A stretch of DNA of 64,000 nt from Owenia fusiformis (GCA_903813345.2 CAIIXF020000012.1:15248020-15312019), one strand, 5' to 3'. Shown: positions 44,401 through 58,014, counted from the first letter of the stretch. Numbers and translations: made by a program. The notes: generated by a model not told the origin, from the sequence alone.

Positions 44401-47400
44401 CCCATGAAAACATAACAAATTACATTCTCAAGGGGGGTATACATGCTTAATTTTTTGATAGCCTGCATCAATTTGTGATATTTAAGGGGGGGGGTGTCAA
44501 TCTGAAATTATTATTTAATGTTTTTGGATAAACATCAAAATATTGACCTGGTCTCCAAAGCAACAAACTTTTTTAACAACAATTCAAAAAGTGTGTAAAA
44601 GAAAAATACTAATAAAGTAAGAATAGTGAAAATAAAAAAATGAATTTAAACAACTGAGAAAATCCCCAAAGCCTATAAAATGCCTACAAAATGGGTCTAC
44701 AAACTATAAATATAAATACTTTTTATTTCCATATAATAAATAGAAAAATGTAGATCTCTTAAGGAGTGACGTCATGGTGGTATGAATTATGAATTATATT
44801 ACATCATGTAAAAGAATAAAACTTATGCTATAATCTAAAACCACTAAGGGCAACATTAAAAACACCAAATGCTTCATATATCAAAATAACATGAGAAAAT
44901 GAATAGAGCCACTTATTCCCAAATCAAAGAAACATGTAGGATAATATCCCAGAATTAGCAGCTGCAACCACAAGACACATGGTGCCTCTCCTCTGAGGGA
45001 AAAATCATGGCGGTCATGTTTTGAAATGCAAAATAGAGTGAAAAAGAGTGGAAAAAGCAAGGACTTAAGTAACCAGACATGTAGTAAACATTCCAAATTG
45101 TACAAAAATCGTATAAAATCAAGCAGTTTATTCAAATTTTAGAGAGAAAATGCATAAAATGGCATGAGCAGACGGACATTTTTTTCTCATTGTAATATAA
45201 GGATCTGGCCAGAAGTAATTGCAAAAATGTTATTCTATCCTTGAGGGTATAGATCAGGTACTGCCTATGAATAACTAAACAAGAACCTCTCCACAGGTGT
45301 TTTGTAACACAAGTTCTTGTCTTTTGGCAATTTATGAGGAGGCAGCAGAAAATAGCATATGTCCTCACAAAAGACAAAAGTCATAGGAAAACAAACTTCA
45401 TAATTGTTCCTTTGAATCTTGGCACATTGGAATCCCATATATTATATTAAAATTTATGTATTATATATATAATATAACTTTTTATTGACATATAGTATCA
45501 TAACATGATTACATTAGTCAGAACTATGGTAGACTACATATCTAAACTACAAAACACCAACTAAACTAAAAAATACAAAAAATATATAAAAATATATATG
45601 GTAACAATAATAGTGTGGTGCACACACAATGCATTATGACCATGCTAAATTCTTAAATGAATGGTAAATGAATTTGCCAATATGTCTTTGCAAGGTTACA
45701 TTTTTATTAGAAATAAGATTGACAAATAAATTTTCACTTTGTAAATCCAAGTTAGGTAAAATTTCACGGGCTTTTGTATATAATATTTGCCTATTCTCAT
45801 CATTTTTTGTACAAGCTAAAAAGAAATGACATTATTAAAGAGACCAAAAGTATTTCCCTCTATTGACCCCCTCCCTCAAACAAAAGACACCTGGGGACAT
45901 CAACCTAATAATATCAACAAATAATAAAGCAAAATTGTTATTTAAGTTTATGGGTTCATGTCAAAAATAAACACACACATACAAAATCAGTGTTTAATAA
46001 TTTTAAACTGATCATTTTAATATAACAGTTATTTTTTTTCTTTACTTTATAATAAATTACTGATTTGACATGAAACGGAAAGAGAGTAAAACCAGAACTT
46101 TACTGTTTTCAAATAAATTATAAAAAAATCATAAATTATAGACGGCAAAATATCAAACAGAACAACATAACAACAACAGTTACAAGACTGGAAGAGACAT
46201 AGCGACCAAATTTCGAAAAGGAATCCAAATTGAACGTCTCGGCTTTTTGCAACTCAGACATTTTTATTGCAGCGGTCTGTGGATGTTTTATAAGGACATT
46301 ACCAAGGTGGTGTTAAGGATAGCTTTACGTTTGGAATGTTTATTGTGAGTCTTATTGCACATATCAACTCTAAATTGATTTAAAGAGGAATCAAATGCTC
46401 GTAAAAAAGAACTTATCGTTTTGTACTACACTAGATCAAGTAGATTCACTGGAATTACCCCTGAAAAGACGATCATGGTGACCATGCCTATTTCTTGCTA
46501 TTTCTCTCTAAGAATGAACTGCCTGATTTTTTGATATTTCTACATAATTTAGAATGTATTCTACATGACAGATTAGTTTATTCCTTGCTTATTCCACTCT
46601 TTGTGATTGTATTTTGAATTTCAAAACATGACCACAATGAATTATTTTCCAAAGGTAGCGCTGAAGATGTCTTTGCATGTATTGTGTTTCATGAGCAGCC
46701 CTGGATTCAAGGTTGACTCAGCAATCATCATCTGGCTAAGTGCATTGATGTGAATGTCATGCTCATAGGCATGTATAGTAATATATATAGTTATTGCCAA
46801 TATATTTCTATCTGAAGGAGATATGTATTTTCTGGTTACAATATCTGCAATATTCAGAAATCATAATTCAATCTAAGAATGAAGTAATTCAGAAAATGAG
46901 AAAGGTACTGCGTGATCTAATGTTGTTGGACGGATAGACGGATAAATGGACAGTCAGACACTGTGTGAGCTAATAACAAAACAACAACAAAGACAATGTT
47001 TTGGCAGTCCAGTCTGATAGTGAGATAGACCTTTGCCCAGGTGTAGTAAAGAAATACAGGCTGGATTTCCATTAACTCCATTCTGGGATGTCTATTCCAA
47101 TTTAAAAAATAAACTGGCTGATGTTCCAGCTTTTCCACACTATTTTTCTCTAATCTTTGAATGGACTATCTAATTTTCTTGCATTTCTGTACATTTTAGA
47201 GTGTTCACAAAATGTCTATACACTTTATTTTATGCTGATTCCACTCTTTTCCACTCTATTTTCATTTTAAAAAACATGGCCACCAAGATATTTTTCTCAA
47301 GAGTAGACTTCATTAAATCATCACAGACCAAAACTAGGGACCTTGTCTCTATGAATAGACACAAGTATTTGCTAAACAAAACATTGTGATTCAGAACTTA

Positions 47401-50400
47401 TCTCCATGGGAAAAATGAAGACAGCAATGTTGTCCGTGATAAATGAACCCATTTCAAAGGTTGCATATTATGGGCACATTCATTGTGACCCAGGTGTAAA
47501 ATCCAGGTGAGGTCCAACACAAATATGTAAGAAATATCATAAGGCAGCATGTACAACAACAAACACATGCATCAAATAATGCTGAAATCAATAGATTTTA
47601 ATGACATCCAGGTGAAAAATGAGAAAATATCCTTGAAATATGCTTGACCTGTTTCCCAAAATAATCTCATACAAACAAGTCTTTTGAACTTGTAAAGGAA
47701 ATTCTTTACCAGCTCTTAACCACCAGGTCTCATAATATTCAGAGTACTGGGCGACACAAATAGATCAAATGTTATGGTGGTCATGTTTTAAAAAGCAAAT
47801 TAGAGTGAAAATGTGGGAAATTTGCATGAATTGAAATTAACAGACATAAAGTAGACACTCTGTATTATGAAAAAATGCCAGAAAATTAAAAACTTCAATC
47901 AAATTTTTGAGAGAAAATAACCATATAACAGAATGAGGATTTAAGCAGACGGCTAACCAGGACAAAGGTGACGTTAAATTACAAAGGTATTTCCTCCACA
48001 GACCACAGAGTGCCTGCCACAGGTATCTTGAATCTCAAATATTAATAAAATCCAAGTTCATGACACTTTCACAATATAAAATTGGAGGTTAAATACTTTT
48101 AAATTATTAATACGTAAAATACATAAAAACTGTATTTCAACTTAACATTTTCTCTTCTAGAATATAACAGATCAATAAAGGTATTGTTTGTTTGGTTTGT
48201 TTGTTTGATAATTTGTTGCTTGTGTTGTTGCTTGACAAGACCATAAAATAACACATGTCTCAATGTCTCCCAAAGTTCATACTCTTATCTTTGGTGTCCG
48301 TGACTTAACAATATGGGACCTAATGGGCAAGTCTAGATGTACACATATTTACCATGGACCACAGGTACACACATGTGTCTCAGGTATTTGATACTCTTAT
48401 ATAGTGCCTGGAAACCAAAGACACCCTGACATATGAAGACATTCTGATCTCAACGTCTAAGCATCTCTCATGTAGCCACAATGACCATATAGATACTCAC
48501 GAGAATAATTTACTTTGGGTGGGTCATGTTTTTGCCTTCCATGGTTTGTAATAACCTTTTATCTTTCTCCCTTTGGCGCATGAGCTCATATTCAAAGCAT
48601 GTTTTGAGTATTAATGCCCCAATCTCTGTGCAATTAATTATGCATCCATAAAACATAATGTTTTATCATTTGTTTGTTTAATGTTTCGTGTGTCATGTGA
48701 TCATAAGTTTTCACAGCGACCAAATAGAGTTCAAGAACTAGAGCAATAAATTCCTAATTGCTTCTGAATCAAAATGCAAAGATTTCTTGGAAACAATCCA
48801 AGAATATTTCACCATCCACGAAAGAAAGATCACAAATGTCATGTTTAAAGTACAAAATAGAATGGAAACACCAAGGAATATACACATGTAGTTATCAATC
48901 CGAATCGTGTAGAAATGTATGAAAGTCAGACACTTCGTTAAAATCTTAGATCAAGAAAAGGGGAGTGAAATAAGTAAGCACTGAGATGAATGACGTGAGG
49001 ACATCATCATGTGATTAACGCCATTAAAAATTCTTTCCTAATTAATATATACAAACAATGATCATGAGTTGCTCAATTTTGTTGTTAGATAAAATAAACT
49101 TAATTCTTGGTTGTTATCCAGGATAGATTTTTTCCTAGTTTCTCCCCAGAGGAGGTATTCTCCCACAGGGCATTGTTGTTTGTGTTATTGGGCAGCATGT
49201 TAACCTGATTAGAGGGATGATGGGATGAATGAACCATCATTGCTTGGTTTATTGTCCTCAGACCAGAATAATAATAACATTTTCAAAACATGAAATTGCA
49301 TCTTTTTATCAAAATTCACTGAATTCTAGGTTCTGGGTTCTTTAAAGTTTCTCTAATGTTTCCCTTTGTGTTTTATTACAAATCCTTTCATTTGTTTCAT
49401 TGGTGTGGAAGCACAATACTTAGATCAAGTATGATATTAAATCAGAATGTCATATTCCAAATAAACATAGTTTGTCATGTCCCAGATTGTGTTCTTGAGC
49501 TCCTACTCAAACAATGAACAAGTCTTGTTTGGCATCCACCCACCCATCCACACATACAGATGAATACACACGCATCAGCACAAGATGACGACAATAGAGC
49601 AATTTGAAAAAGTGTGATAAAAACTGGTTTGATTCATTTTAAAAGGAAATGATGATAAACACTGAAAATTTTTGACATATTACTGACCATTTAGGTCTAC
49701 AAGCTGCAACAAAGATACAAAAAATAGAACTGCGTGTGGTGGCTAGAAATTATTGTGACGCCAAATCTTACTTGAGTTGTTTTTTGTTTTGTATATAAGG
49801 ACATCTAATGGATTTGAGCTGGGTTTTTTGTTTTATAGATGAGGACATATAACCCTACAGCACCTGTATCAATATCAATTTTATTCATTCATTGGATCTG
49901 TCCTTAAAATTAATCTGCACCCCTTCCATGTTGAATTGTTGATTTTCCCCAAAATGGATTCTCTTAGTTTAATGCACAGATTCAAAAAGTGCCTCATGCA
50001 GGAACTTTAAAACATGTTGATATACATGGATAAATCACCCAATGAACTGTATTTCTTGTGGATGTGCTCCAGACTGACTTGTTGATTTTTTCCAGAACTT
50101 CAGAATGAAAGCTACTGCCGGCAGGCTTGATTGGTTTACGTTAGGTAGCCTTGTCCCAAAGAGAGCCTGACCCAAGTGCTTTTGTCTTCTGTTGAGAGCT
50201 TGCTTGGAATTTATCTCTATCTGATATTTCTTGAAACTAATGAGTTTTCCTCAAAATTATGATTTGGAAATATCACATTGGGTATTTCAATATATTATAA
50301 ACCTAACTTTTACTTATTTGGCAAATATCCATCATTGAATTAAAAACAATTTTGAAAAGAAAGAAAATGTTACTTATTTTCCATTCTTTGAATTTCAAAA

Positions 50401-53202
50401 ACGTGGCAACGGTTTGGTAATCGTGAACCCACATATACTGAAAGCACCAGGATCTCTTTTAAGCCCATTAACAATAAATGAATTAACTCTTAATGATAAC
50501 AACAATGAATTTATCAAAACCTATTAATTATACAAGGAGAAAACATCCTTGTTATAAGACATTCACTTAAACGTTACTACAAACACTTTTATAACTTGGC
50601 ACAAAAGTTTAGGCTTTTGTCACAAGAAAAGTGTCATAAAGTCATCCTTTTTATAAACTATTTCTCATAAAATCTGAATGGCATTTCTTTATTTTGAGCC
50701 ATTTTCATACAATTTAGACCATTTACTATAGTCTGTCTATTTCATTCATTGCTGATTCCACTCTTTTGGGCTCAATTTCTCATTTTAAAACATGAACAAC
50801 GTGAATTTTTTCTCACAGGTTATCAAAAGAACTTTTCAAGAAAGACATTTGGTTTCACCACAACATATGCCTTTATCTCCCTATGGTTTTTAAGTTCAAG
50901 TTTCTACCTGATATTTAAAAGAATGGGCTTCCTTTTTTAACCTTTGTATTTATTTTGTCACCGCAAGCCTACAAATTGCACTTATGGTTGTGATTTTAGA
51001 CATGTATCATGTTTAAAATCTGTCAAAAAATAAGGTATATGATAACTATAAGAAAAATTACACGCAGTTAGTCAATTATAAATTAGAATGTTTCCTTCAA
51101 TATGAACAAAGAATACTTGTTTTTACAAGTATATCTAATGAACTTAAGAATTTATCATTCCTTTCTAAGATCTTTTTTTCATTCACAACACCTTATGCCT
51201 AACACTTTGACACATTATCAACAACCCATTAGAAAAATTACAAGATAACCATGTTTCCAAATGTAAAACAAGGTGAAAAAGAGTGGAATTAGCAAGAAAT
51301 AAAGTAAACAGGCATGTAGTTAACACTCTAAATTGTATAGAAATATAAGAAAATCAGATTGCTCATTCAAATTTTAGAGAAAAAGCATAAAAAGGAATGA
51401 ACGTGATGATAATTTTTTCATGAGCTTGCACTGACATTGAACTTTGATAATAAATGTTGTATTTTTTCAATGAAAGGAAAACCGTGATGACATTTAGCAC
51501 TATAATATAAATATAAAAATGTTTTGTTCGCACTTATTCTTTTATTTATTTATATTGAATGATTGAGTTTATTTTATGATAAGGTGATTTTACGTCAGAT
51601 CACGTCACCTAGTTTCACGTCACGTTTTTACAACTCCGTATTGATAAACCCTTAACTTTAAAAACCAAACACTCTTAAAAACAAACATTGCAAAAGAATT
51701 GAAAATATGCCAATAAATCCACCTCACTTTCTATTCTACTAAACTCACTTTAACACAAGTGTTTCAGAGTGTATATAGCCTCTATATATCATTACAAATG
51801 ATGTATTTGATTGTACTGCGAATTTTGCACTTGTTCTCAACCATCCTAAATATTGCTATGAAATAAATCATAATTGTTTTTTTCAACCTTTTCCTTTCAA
51901 AAAAGATGAGCTACCCTGATTTTCACTTTTCCTTCAAAAAAGATGAACTACCCTGATTTTCACTTTTCCTTCAAAAAAGATGAGCTACCGTGATTTTCAC
52001 TTTTCCTTCAAAAAAGATGGGCTACCCTGATTTTCACTTTTCCTTCAAAAAAGATGAAATACCCTGATTTTCACTTTTCCTTCAAAAAAGATGAGCTACC
52101 CTGATTTTCACTTTTCCTTCAAAAAAGATGAGCTACCCTGATTTTCACTTTACACTTCAAAAAAGACATGAAAGATGAGCTACCCTGATTTTCACTTTTC
52201 CTTCAAAAAGATGAACTACCCGGATTTTCACCTTTCCTTCAAAAAAGATGAGCTACCCTGATTTTCAAAGGCCAGAAGTAATTAGATGAAGTTCAAAAGG
52301 ATATGGGTAAGATATATGTTACGTAAGTGTTACTTATCAAACTTATCTACATTGCTTTATTCTACATGATCAAATTCCATCATCTGAACTGAGAGGGTTG
52401 TGTTTTCAAATGTAAAAATGTGAGAGAAAGAGTGGAATCAGCAAAAAAATAAAATTAATAGGCATGTAGTTAACATGTTAAATTGCATAGAAATGCCAAA
52501 AAATCATGACATTTATCAAAATTATAGTGATATAAATCCTAGAACAGACAGGACCACATTTTATCAAGATAGATAAATAAAAAATACAACATATGACAAT
52601 ACATAATGTACAATGACCTTAACAATCAAATAAAAATAACCTCATAAAATCAAATTGTTTCAAAATAAGTTAAAAAAAATGTTCTTACGTTGGTCGTTTG
52701 TCAACTGTTCCATATGTATAGTGGAAGAAAAGATTTTTCCTGATGTCTTTGCTGATATCGTATTTGACGTCTGATCTCCATCTTCCAAAGTTACCGGGAA
52801 TAATTCTGGCAGTTTCTGAAATCACACAAATAAAAAATTAAGTACAGTTACCAAACCAAATAAAATTAATTGACAACAAATATCAGTCAAAGAAAATAAA
52901 TAATGCGATGCTCCTTTCTTATGAAACCTGAAAATGAAATGCTCCAGCATTATGTAATTCTTACCCATTTCAGCAGGATCCGCTGACTTCGCCCTAGGTT
53001 TTGGGACACCCCGACGACGAGAATGTGTCACGTGATTAAAGTTTCTTCGTCGATGATCAACATTTGAGTTATAATCATTGTTTATTACATTATTTTTGTC
53101 ATAATGTTTTTCTGCAACTTTGTGATGATTCTTTGAATGGTGTAAATTGTAAGCATTTGCCACGGTAAGTACAAAAACAAGCAATAACATGCAATTTGCC
53201 AT
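41118..53202 (-). CDS. Secreted six-cysteine protein, three exons, unrecognised family
   Basis: Exons 53202-52965, 52815-52689, 41406-41118; GT-AG and in phase throughout; 217 aa. Residues 1-17 (MANCMLLLVFVLTVANA) form a clear signal peptide. A His/Asn/Arg-rich, probably disordered stretch with RRR clusters (51-53, 62-64) follows to about 79. A compact domain (about 80-217) has six Cys at 136, 157, 160, 172, 192 and 207, and motifs GKLNWSNVLTKGSTICVEC and NAIGCHGKWELVEYHQERNC. An even number of Cys after a signal peptide suggests three disulfides and an extracellular ligand or matrix role. I do not recognise the family. The 11-kb intron could hide a further small exon, although the phases join directly. 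Confidence 0.75.
41610..41645. repeat. (AAAT)n microsatellite
   Basis: AATAAATAAATAAATAATAA and similar, about 36 bases, in the long intron. Confidence 0.8.
41646..44992. other. Intron of the secreted-protein gene, nothing defined
   Basis: AT-rich, with no exon or complete repeat recognised. TGGGTGTCTCAAAAAGTACA at 43450 resembles an ACAGGGTGTC-type element end without a partner. Confidence 0.45.
44993..45170 (-). repeat. Dispersed ~170-bp family, copy
   Basis: GGTCATGTTTTGAAATGCAA, then AAATAGAGTGAAAAAGAGTG, then AATTTTAGAGAGAAAATGCA. One of the best-preserved copies. Confidence 0.8.
45440..45830 (-). pseudogene. LINE 3' remnant, minus strand
   Basis: Intact reading of the last 60 or so codons of a non-LTR ORF2: HFLLACTKNDENRQILYTKA, then LFVNLISNK and RHIGKFIYHSFKNLAWS, stop at 45634-45636. 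An AT-rich tail with AATAAAAAG follows to about 45440. The HFLL-x-C core followed by R is typical of the ORF2 zinc-knuckle end. 5'-truncated; not the same subfamily as 15047-15525. Confidence 0.65.
46471..46640 (+). repeat. Dispersed ~170-bp family, copy
   Basis: ACCATGCCTATTTCTTGCTA through TTCCTTGCTTATTCCACTCT to TTTCAAAACATGACCACAAT. Confidence 0.75.
47120..47290 (+). repeat. Dispersed ~170-bp family, copy
   Basis: TTTTAGAGTGTTCACAAAAT and CCACTCTTTTCCACTCTATT, ending AACATGGCCACCAAG. Confidence 0.75.
47770..47945 (-). repeat. Dispersed ~170-bp family, copy
   Basis: TATGGTGGTCATGTTTTAAA through AGTAGACACTCTGTATTATG to AAATTTTTGAGAGAAAATAA. Confidence 0.7.
48835..48970 (-). repeat. Dispersed ~170-bp family, diverged copy
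   Basis: TGTCATGTTTAAAGTACAAA, then AATAGAATGGAAACACCAAG, then GTGTAGAAATGTATGAAAGT. Confidence 0.6.
50650..50815 (+). repeat. Dispersed ~170-bp family, copy
   Basis: ATACAATTTAGACCATTTAC, then CATTGCTGATTCCACTCTTT, then CATTTTAAAACATGAACAAC. Confidence 0.7.
51245..51410 (-). repeat. Dispersed ~170-bp family, copy
   Basis: GGTGAAAAAGAGTGGAATTA, then CAGGCATGTAGTTAACACTC, then CAAATTTTAGAGAAAAAGCA. Confidence 0.8.
51895..52268 (+). repeat. 37-bp tandem array
   Basis: About ten units of GATGAGCTACCCTGATTTTC followed by ACTTTTCCTTCAAAAAA, very uniform, which implies recent expansion. Confidence 0.9.
52395..52525 (-). repeat. Dispersed ~170-bp family, copy
   Basis: GAGAGAAAGAGTGGAATCAG, then AGGCATGTAGTTAACATGTT. 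It lies about 160 bases from exon 2 of the secreted-protein gene. Confidence 0.7.
52689..52815 (-). CDS. Secreted protein exon 2
   Basis: ETARIIPGNFGRWRSDVKYD, then ISKDIRKNLFFHYTYGTVDK and RP. 127 bases with GATTTCAG acceptor and GTAAGA donor; phases fit both neighbours. Confidence 0.8.
52965..53202 (-). CDS. Secreted protein exon 1 (signal peptide)
   Basis: ATG, a hydrophobic leader and a His/Asn/Arg-rich stretch to AEM, with donor GTAAGA. The frame reads on past the donor, but the extension is AT-rich and lacks the conserved style of exon 3. Confidence 0.82.
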
Positions 53203-54242
53203 TTTGAGTAATATTGAGTATTCTTGAGTGAGTATTCAGTCCTCTTTTCTTCTCTTCTGTTTTTTAAATAAAGAAAAAAATGTTTTTTTCAATAAGTGCA
53301 AATTAAGGTATCCAATTTAAACTCTCTCCAAGATCTTGTAAAATAAAGTAAAAATATTATCAAGGCTTTTATACCAAGATTTTTTGTTTTTTAGATTTAA
53401 TAATCCAGGTTAGGGGCCCATACCCTACACCAACTGGCCCTACATCTGTTTTATATCAAAAATCTCAGATAACACGTGTATCTAATAATCAAACAAAAAA
53501 ACTGAATCCTGATTGTAAGACTGACAATTAACGGGTCAAAAAAGGTGAAGTGGCTCCTTAAGGGAGAACATTCCAATGTGGTATAAACCAAAGATTCAAC
53601 CTCCCATAAACAAAATAATCATATTTAGACTTAATGACCTTAAAATTGGAGGAAATCATAAAAAGTGATAACAAAACATTGAAACAAGGAAAAGATTAAC
53701 CCCAAAGTTTCTAGGTAAGTATTTAATTAGCCTAAATATCCGTGTAGTTTTAACAATGAGGAAGTCTATAATTACGATTACTTAAATTCTTTCGGGAGTC
53801 GAGAAATTTTATTGGGAGTCGTAATAAATAAACACAGTCACTTCTAAAGAAAATATGTTCATTTTTGACTTTTGATTAAATCTGAGTCCCTCTTTAATGT
53901 AACTATTGAGAGACAGAAGAGCAAGTGTAAACACTGAAATTACAAAACACATCCCCCTCCCCTCTACCTTATTTACTTTCTTTTATAGAAATGGGGCATG
54001 TTGGGAGGGGGGTCAAGAGACTTGTACACAGGTGGTAGATATGTTGAACAATTAATATCAGATCATTATGTCTCTAAAAATCATTATAACTTAACCTCTA
54101 ACTACATACTCGAAAAATCAATGAGTCATTAATATAAAATAGAGCAATATTCTGATTTGCACTGGCTCTCGGAGAAAAGTTGCACTTCATGGGGTGTCAT
54201 GACCATAGATATCTATATAATTAAGTCAAATTGCCAATTTTC
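53203..54242. other. Upstream of the secreted-protein gene
   Basis: Must contain the promoter or 5' leader. TTTTTAAATAAAG near 53262 is AT-rich, but I see no dependable TATA box. No gene seen. Confidence 0.4.
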
Positions 54243-54440
54243 AAAATGATCATGGCGGTCAGGTCTATTTCATGCTTTTTCTCTCTAAAATTTGAATAAA
54301 CAACCTGATTTTCTTGCATTTCTATATAATTTAGAGTGTTGACTACACATGTGATTATTTTATTCCTTGCTGATTTCACTCTTTTTTCCCTGATTTGTAT
54401 TTCAAAAATGTCCAGTGTGGCATTTTTCTTGTGGTTTTTC
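54243..54440 (+). repeat. Dispersed ~170-bp family, copy
   Basis: GGTCAGGTCTATTTCATGCT, then TTCTTGCATTTCTATATAAT, then CCTTGCTGATTTCACTCTTT, close to consensus. Confidence 0.8.
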
Positions 54441-54784
54441 TAATTAATCAATAACCAGGCGCCTGTTTGATACATTAAAATATTTCATGACTTATAACAC
54501 AGGTCACATTTTCTTCTTAAAATATCAATATAGAATTAAGAGATACTTGTACAAAATTTAAGAGACCTAAATGAGAGATACTAGGTTGCCAATATGAAAA
54601 CAAAACAAATATCTTTTATTCATTGGGTTCTCTTACATTCTGTTTGAATCGAATTGCATCATTATGATAAAGTTGATCGAGTCTCTTTTTACAAGTGTTT
54701 CTCTTGTAATGAATTCTTGATAACTCACCCCCCAGATAGTCAACATTAAGATTTCACAATGAATAGATTATTTTACCAATATCT

Positions 54785-55085
54785 GGTGCTTAATATCCTC
54801 ACACCCCTCTTAGAAAAGATAATAATCTCATCTCAAATGATAACAATTTCTAATCCTCACACCCCTATAATGATCAACTCTCCAATCTTACCTCATATGA
54901 GACTGACTCTAACACCCCTAAAATAATGAATGATTCCATCTTACCTCAAGCAAATCCAAACTCCCAGTCCAGCCTTCCACCCCTATAATGATAATAAACT
55001 ATCCAATCTTACTTCAGCTGAAACCACTATCAACCTTACACCCCTCTAATAATGGACTGATCCCTTTCTACCCCCAGGTGACTTT
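54785..55085 (+). repeat. Degenerate tandem repeat, ~65-bp unit
   Basis: Four to five units of CACACCCCTATAATGATCAA and CTCCAATCTTACCTCATATG, strongly diverged. Confidence 0.65.
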
Positions 55086-56199
55086 GACTTGGGAGATCAA
55101 TCAATATATAATAGGTAAAAATGTTGAGGACAACATGACATAAGTCTCATTTCTGTATTGATAGACCAGGTATTGTTAACATTATAAATACAATTTAGAA
55201 AGGCAGGTGATTATGATGCCTGAGAGTATGGCATGGCAATTGTGAAGTTGTAATAATGACAATGATGATGCCGAAGCTGAAAATGATAAGGAAAGTGATG
55301 AAAATGTTAAAGATATTGAGAAGATAGATGAAGATGCCAACAATACTTTTGCATAGCTGAACAGGAGCTTTACTGACAAAAAAAGTATCTCCTACAAGCT
55401 CCATCTTTAGTAAACGACCAACATTATATGATGGTTTCTGAAAATATTGCTTATTTAACCTTGGATGAATGTTGTTTGCACTTGTACCCCCTCAATACAT
55501 TTCCCCTGATTTATATTCCTTTCTACTTCAAAACATTCTAAATTACAACATAAACAAACACAGTTATGTACCATGTTATCATCAGCCATTTACGCTCCAG
55601 AGAGGCTACCCTGAACTCCAATAGGCTAGTTATGCCTACCTCTGGCAATTACAGAGGATTTGACATTTTTGACACTTTATAAAATGTTAACAATCCAAAA
55701 TGCAATGTTAATTGTCTTTTAACTTTTCAGTCAAAAAATGTAGTGTCTTGATTTTCTGCATCTTCATACTCTCGGTCTTCACTGCGGGAGCCGATTTCCC
55801 ATTTTCTGGGTAGATATTATATTTCGTTAACAAGGCTAGATCGATGAATTATCTCAATAAAGCATGGAAATGGTGTTTGACGTTTGTGCGCCAAACATAA
55901 AAATTAAGTTAATCCTAGAAAATGACGAACATGGGCTCATTCAAAGAAACAAGATTTATCATTTAAAACAATCAACAAAGTGCAAAGATTGATCAATTCG
56001 GAGAGATTCACGATCCTCTAATCCCCATCAGCTATAATCAATTCATTTCTTTAACCAGTTAGTTGATCTGATAATTCCCCATTGCCGACTTCTTCAACTT
56101 CACCTATATAAATTATCTTTGTTTTCATATCTCGATCAACTCAATCAATACAATTTCAGACCCAGTTCTGAGATAAACACGTCATACCCATCTCATATT
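55086..56199. other. No gene seen
   Basis: GAT/GATGA-rich simple sequence at 55250-55340 creates overlapping open frames on the minus strand. The remainder is AT-rich. Confidence 0.45.
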
Positions 56200-56372
56200 C
56201 TGAGGAAAATGTCATATTGGTCATGTCTATTCCACGCTTTTTCTCTCTAAAATTTGAATGAACTGTCTGATTTTCTATATTTCTACATCCTTCAGAGTGT
56301 TGACTAAATGGCTGTATACGTTTTTCCTTGCTTATTTCACCCTTTTTCACTCTATTTTCCAATTTAAAACAC
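56200..56372 (+). repeat. Dispersed ~170-bp family, copy
   Basis: GGTCATGTCTATTCCACGCT, then CTCTCTAAAATTTGAATGAA, then TTTCACCCTTTTTCACTCTA. Good full-length example. Confidence 0.85.
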
Positions 56373-57339
56373 CACCCTGATGTATTTCTTGGGAAGGGAG
56401 CTTAATTCCAATGTTGGTCTTAAATAGCCATGTGAACTGCATACTCAAGCTCTTGAATTTGATGAACTGACAAAATAAACATCTTTTTATAAATACCCTT
56501 ACAAAAAACAGCAAAATACTAGAAACAAACAAAAGGTTTTTGTACGTTTTTAGTTTTGTAAGGGTTGAGTGATTCCAAAGGCAACAACTTTAACCCCATA
56601 AATAATTTTCATAAAAACTTGTACCAATCAATAACATTGTCTTTGAATTACGAAACTGGTTGATGCGCTTAAGCTTGGCCTTTATTGCTGTGTACAATAA
56701 AGTCATCATGAATCGTAAAACAGTCGATAAAAAATGATAAAGAAGGTAATCTTTAATATTAGCCTCTCTTACCCTTTGTTATTCAGATAACAAAGCTGAT
56801 GAATTGAAGGTTAATGATAACCCACATCTTCTGATATGAATCAATACATTGCTCAACTTCCACCCATACAATTTTGGATCACATGATGAAAAATTATCGA
56901 ATATTCATGGAAACCCATGTAATTTTTAGGATTGCCAATAAGGAAATTTTACCAAAAATCAAAAATTAAATCAGTAAGTGAAAGAAAGTTTGGTATTATA
57001 ATTAATAGAATTCTAATTATATTTAATAGAATTTTGTCACTTAATTACCCCTTGGGAAACAAGCACTCCAGGTATGTCATTGTTTCCTCAAGATGTTGTC
57101 ATAGCGACATGTTAGTAACAACCCATTAAATAGAGATTATTAAATTCTGTTACCATCGCCTCCGTATTTTGTAATTGCTCTTTATGTTTGCAATAACCTC
57201 GATAACAAAAAACATTCACGCAATGAACTGACAGCAAAAGCATCCTCAAATATCAATATGTAATAGAAAAACACATTCAGCAATCTATTATCATCAAAAA
57301 GTGCATATTTAAACAAAACAGTAGCGAACTGTTCATTGC

Positions 57340-57560
57340 GACCTAGAAATAAGCAAGGCGACCTTAGGTGGTGACTGTAACCCAGAAATCTACCATAAGC
57401 AACAGTGTGACCCAGGAAACTTACAATCGTGACCCGTACGGGTACCAGGGTGACCCGGGAGATTACAAAGCGACCTGTAAAGTAACAGAATGACCCCAGA
57501 GCCTGTAGAACGTCATGAGAAGCTCACACAGTGACCATATGGGAATCAAAGTGACCCAGG
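57340..57560 (+). repeat. Degenerate GTGACCCAGG repeat
   Basis: About eight variants of a ~28-base unit around GTGACCC (for example CAGTGTGACCCAGGAAACTT and CAGGGTGACCCGGGAGATTA). Unusually GC-rich for this window. Confidence 0.6.
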
Positions 57561-58014
57561 TACATCCAATATGCCCCTTTAATGGTAGAATCACAGTCAG
57601 AATGACTCAAAATTCAAGTTAAGCTTACAGTTGATCAGAACACAACTTATAATCCCTAAAATGCTAAGATCTAGAATCAAATAAAATAGACAATTTTTAC
57701 AAATATTAATCCTGGAAAATAATAATAACAATGATTTATTTTGATACAACAGCTGCCAAAATGCTTTAAGAGTCTATAAATTCAGAATTGAACAGAATAA
57801 ATATTATTGGTTGAAACATGAATGGATGATAAGTATACATAATAGTGAAGCTTCTCCCGTGGGAGATGATTTAAGGAGATTCTTATCCTGAAGGAGATAT
57901 TAAACTTTAGCACTTTAATTGAAGATTCATATAGCACATATTAAACACTTTCGATTAAAAGGTAGATAGCATAATTAGTCTGGTATCAATATTACCCCTC
58001 TCCTTAGCATAAGA

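Noticed and set aside
51895-52268. Evenly repeated 37-bp units, considered as a CRISPR-like array
   Set aside because: There are no spacers: the units abut as a plain tandem repeat in an animal genome.
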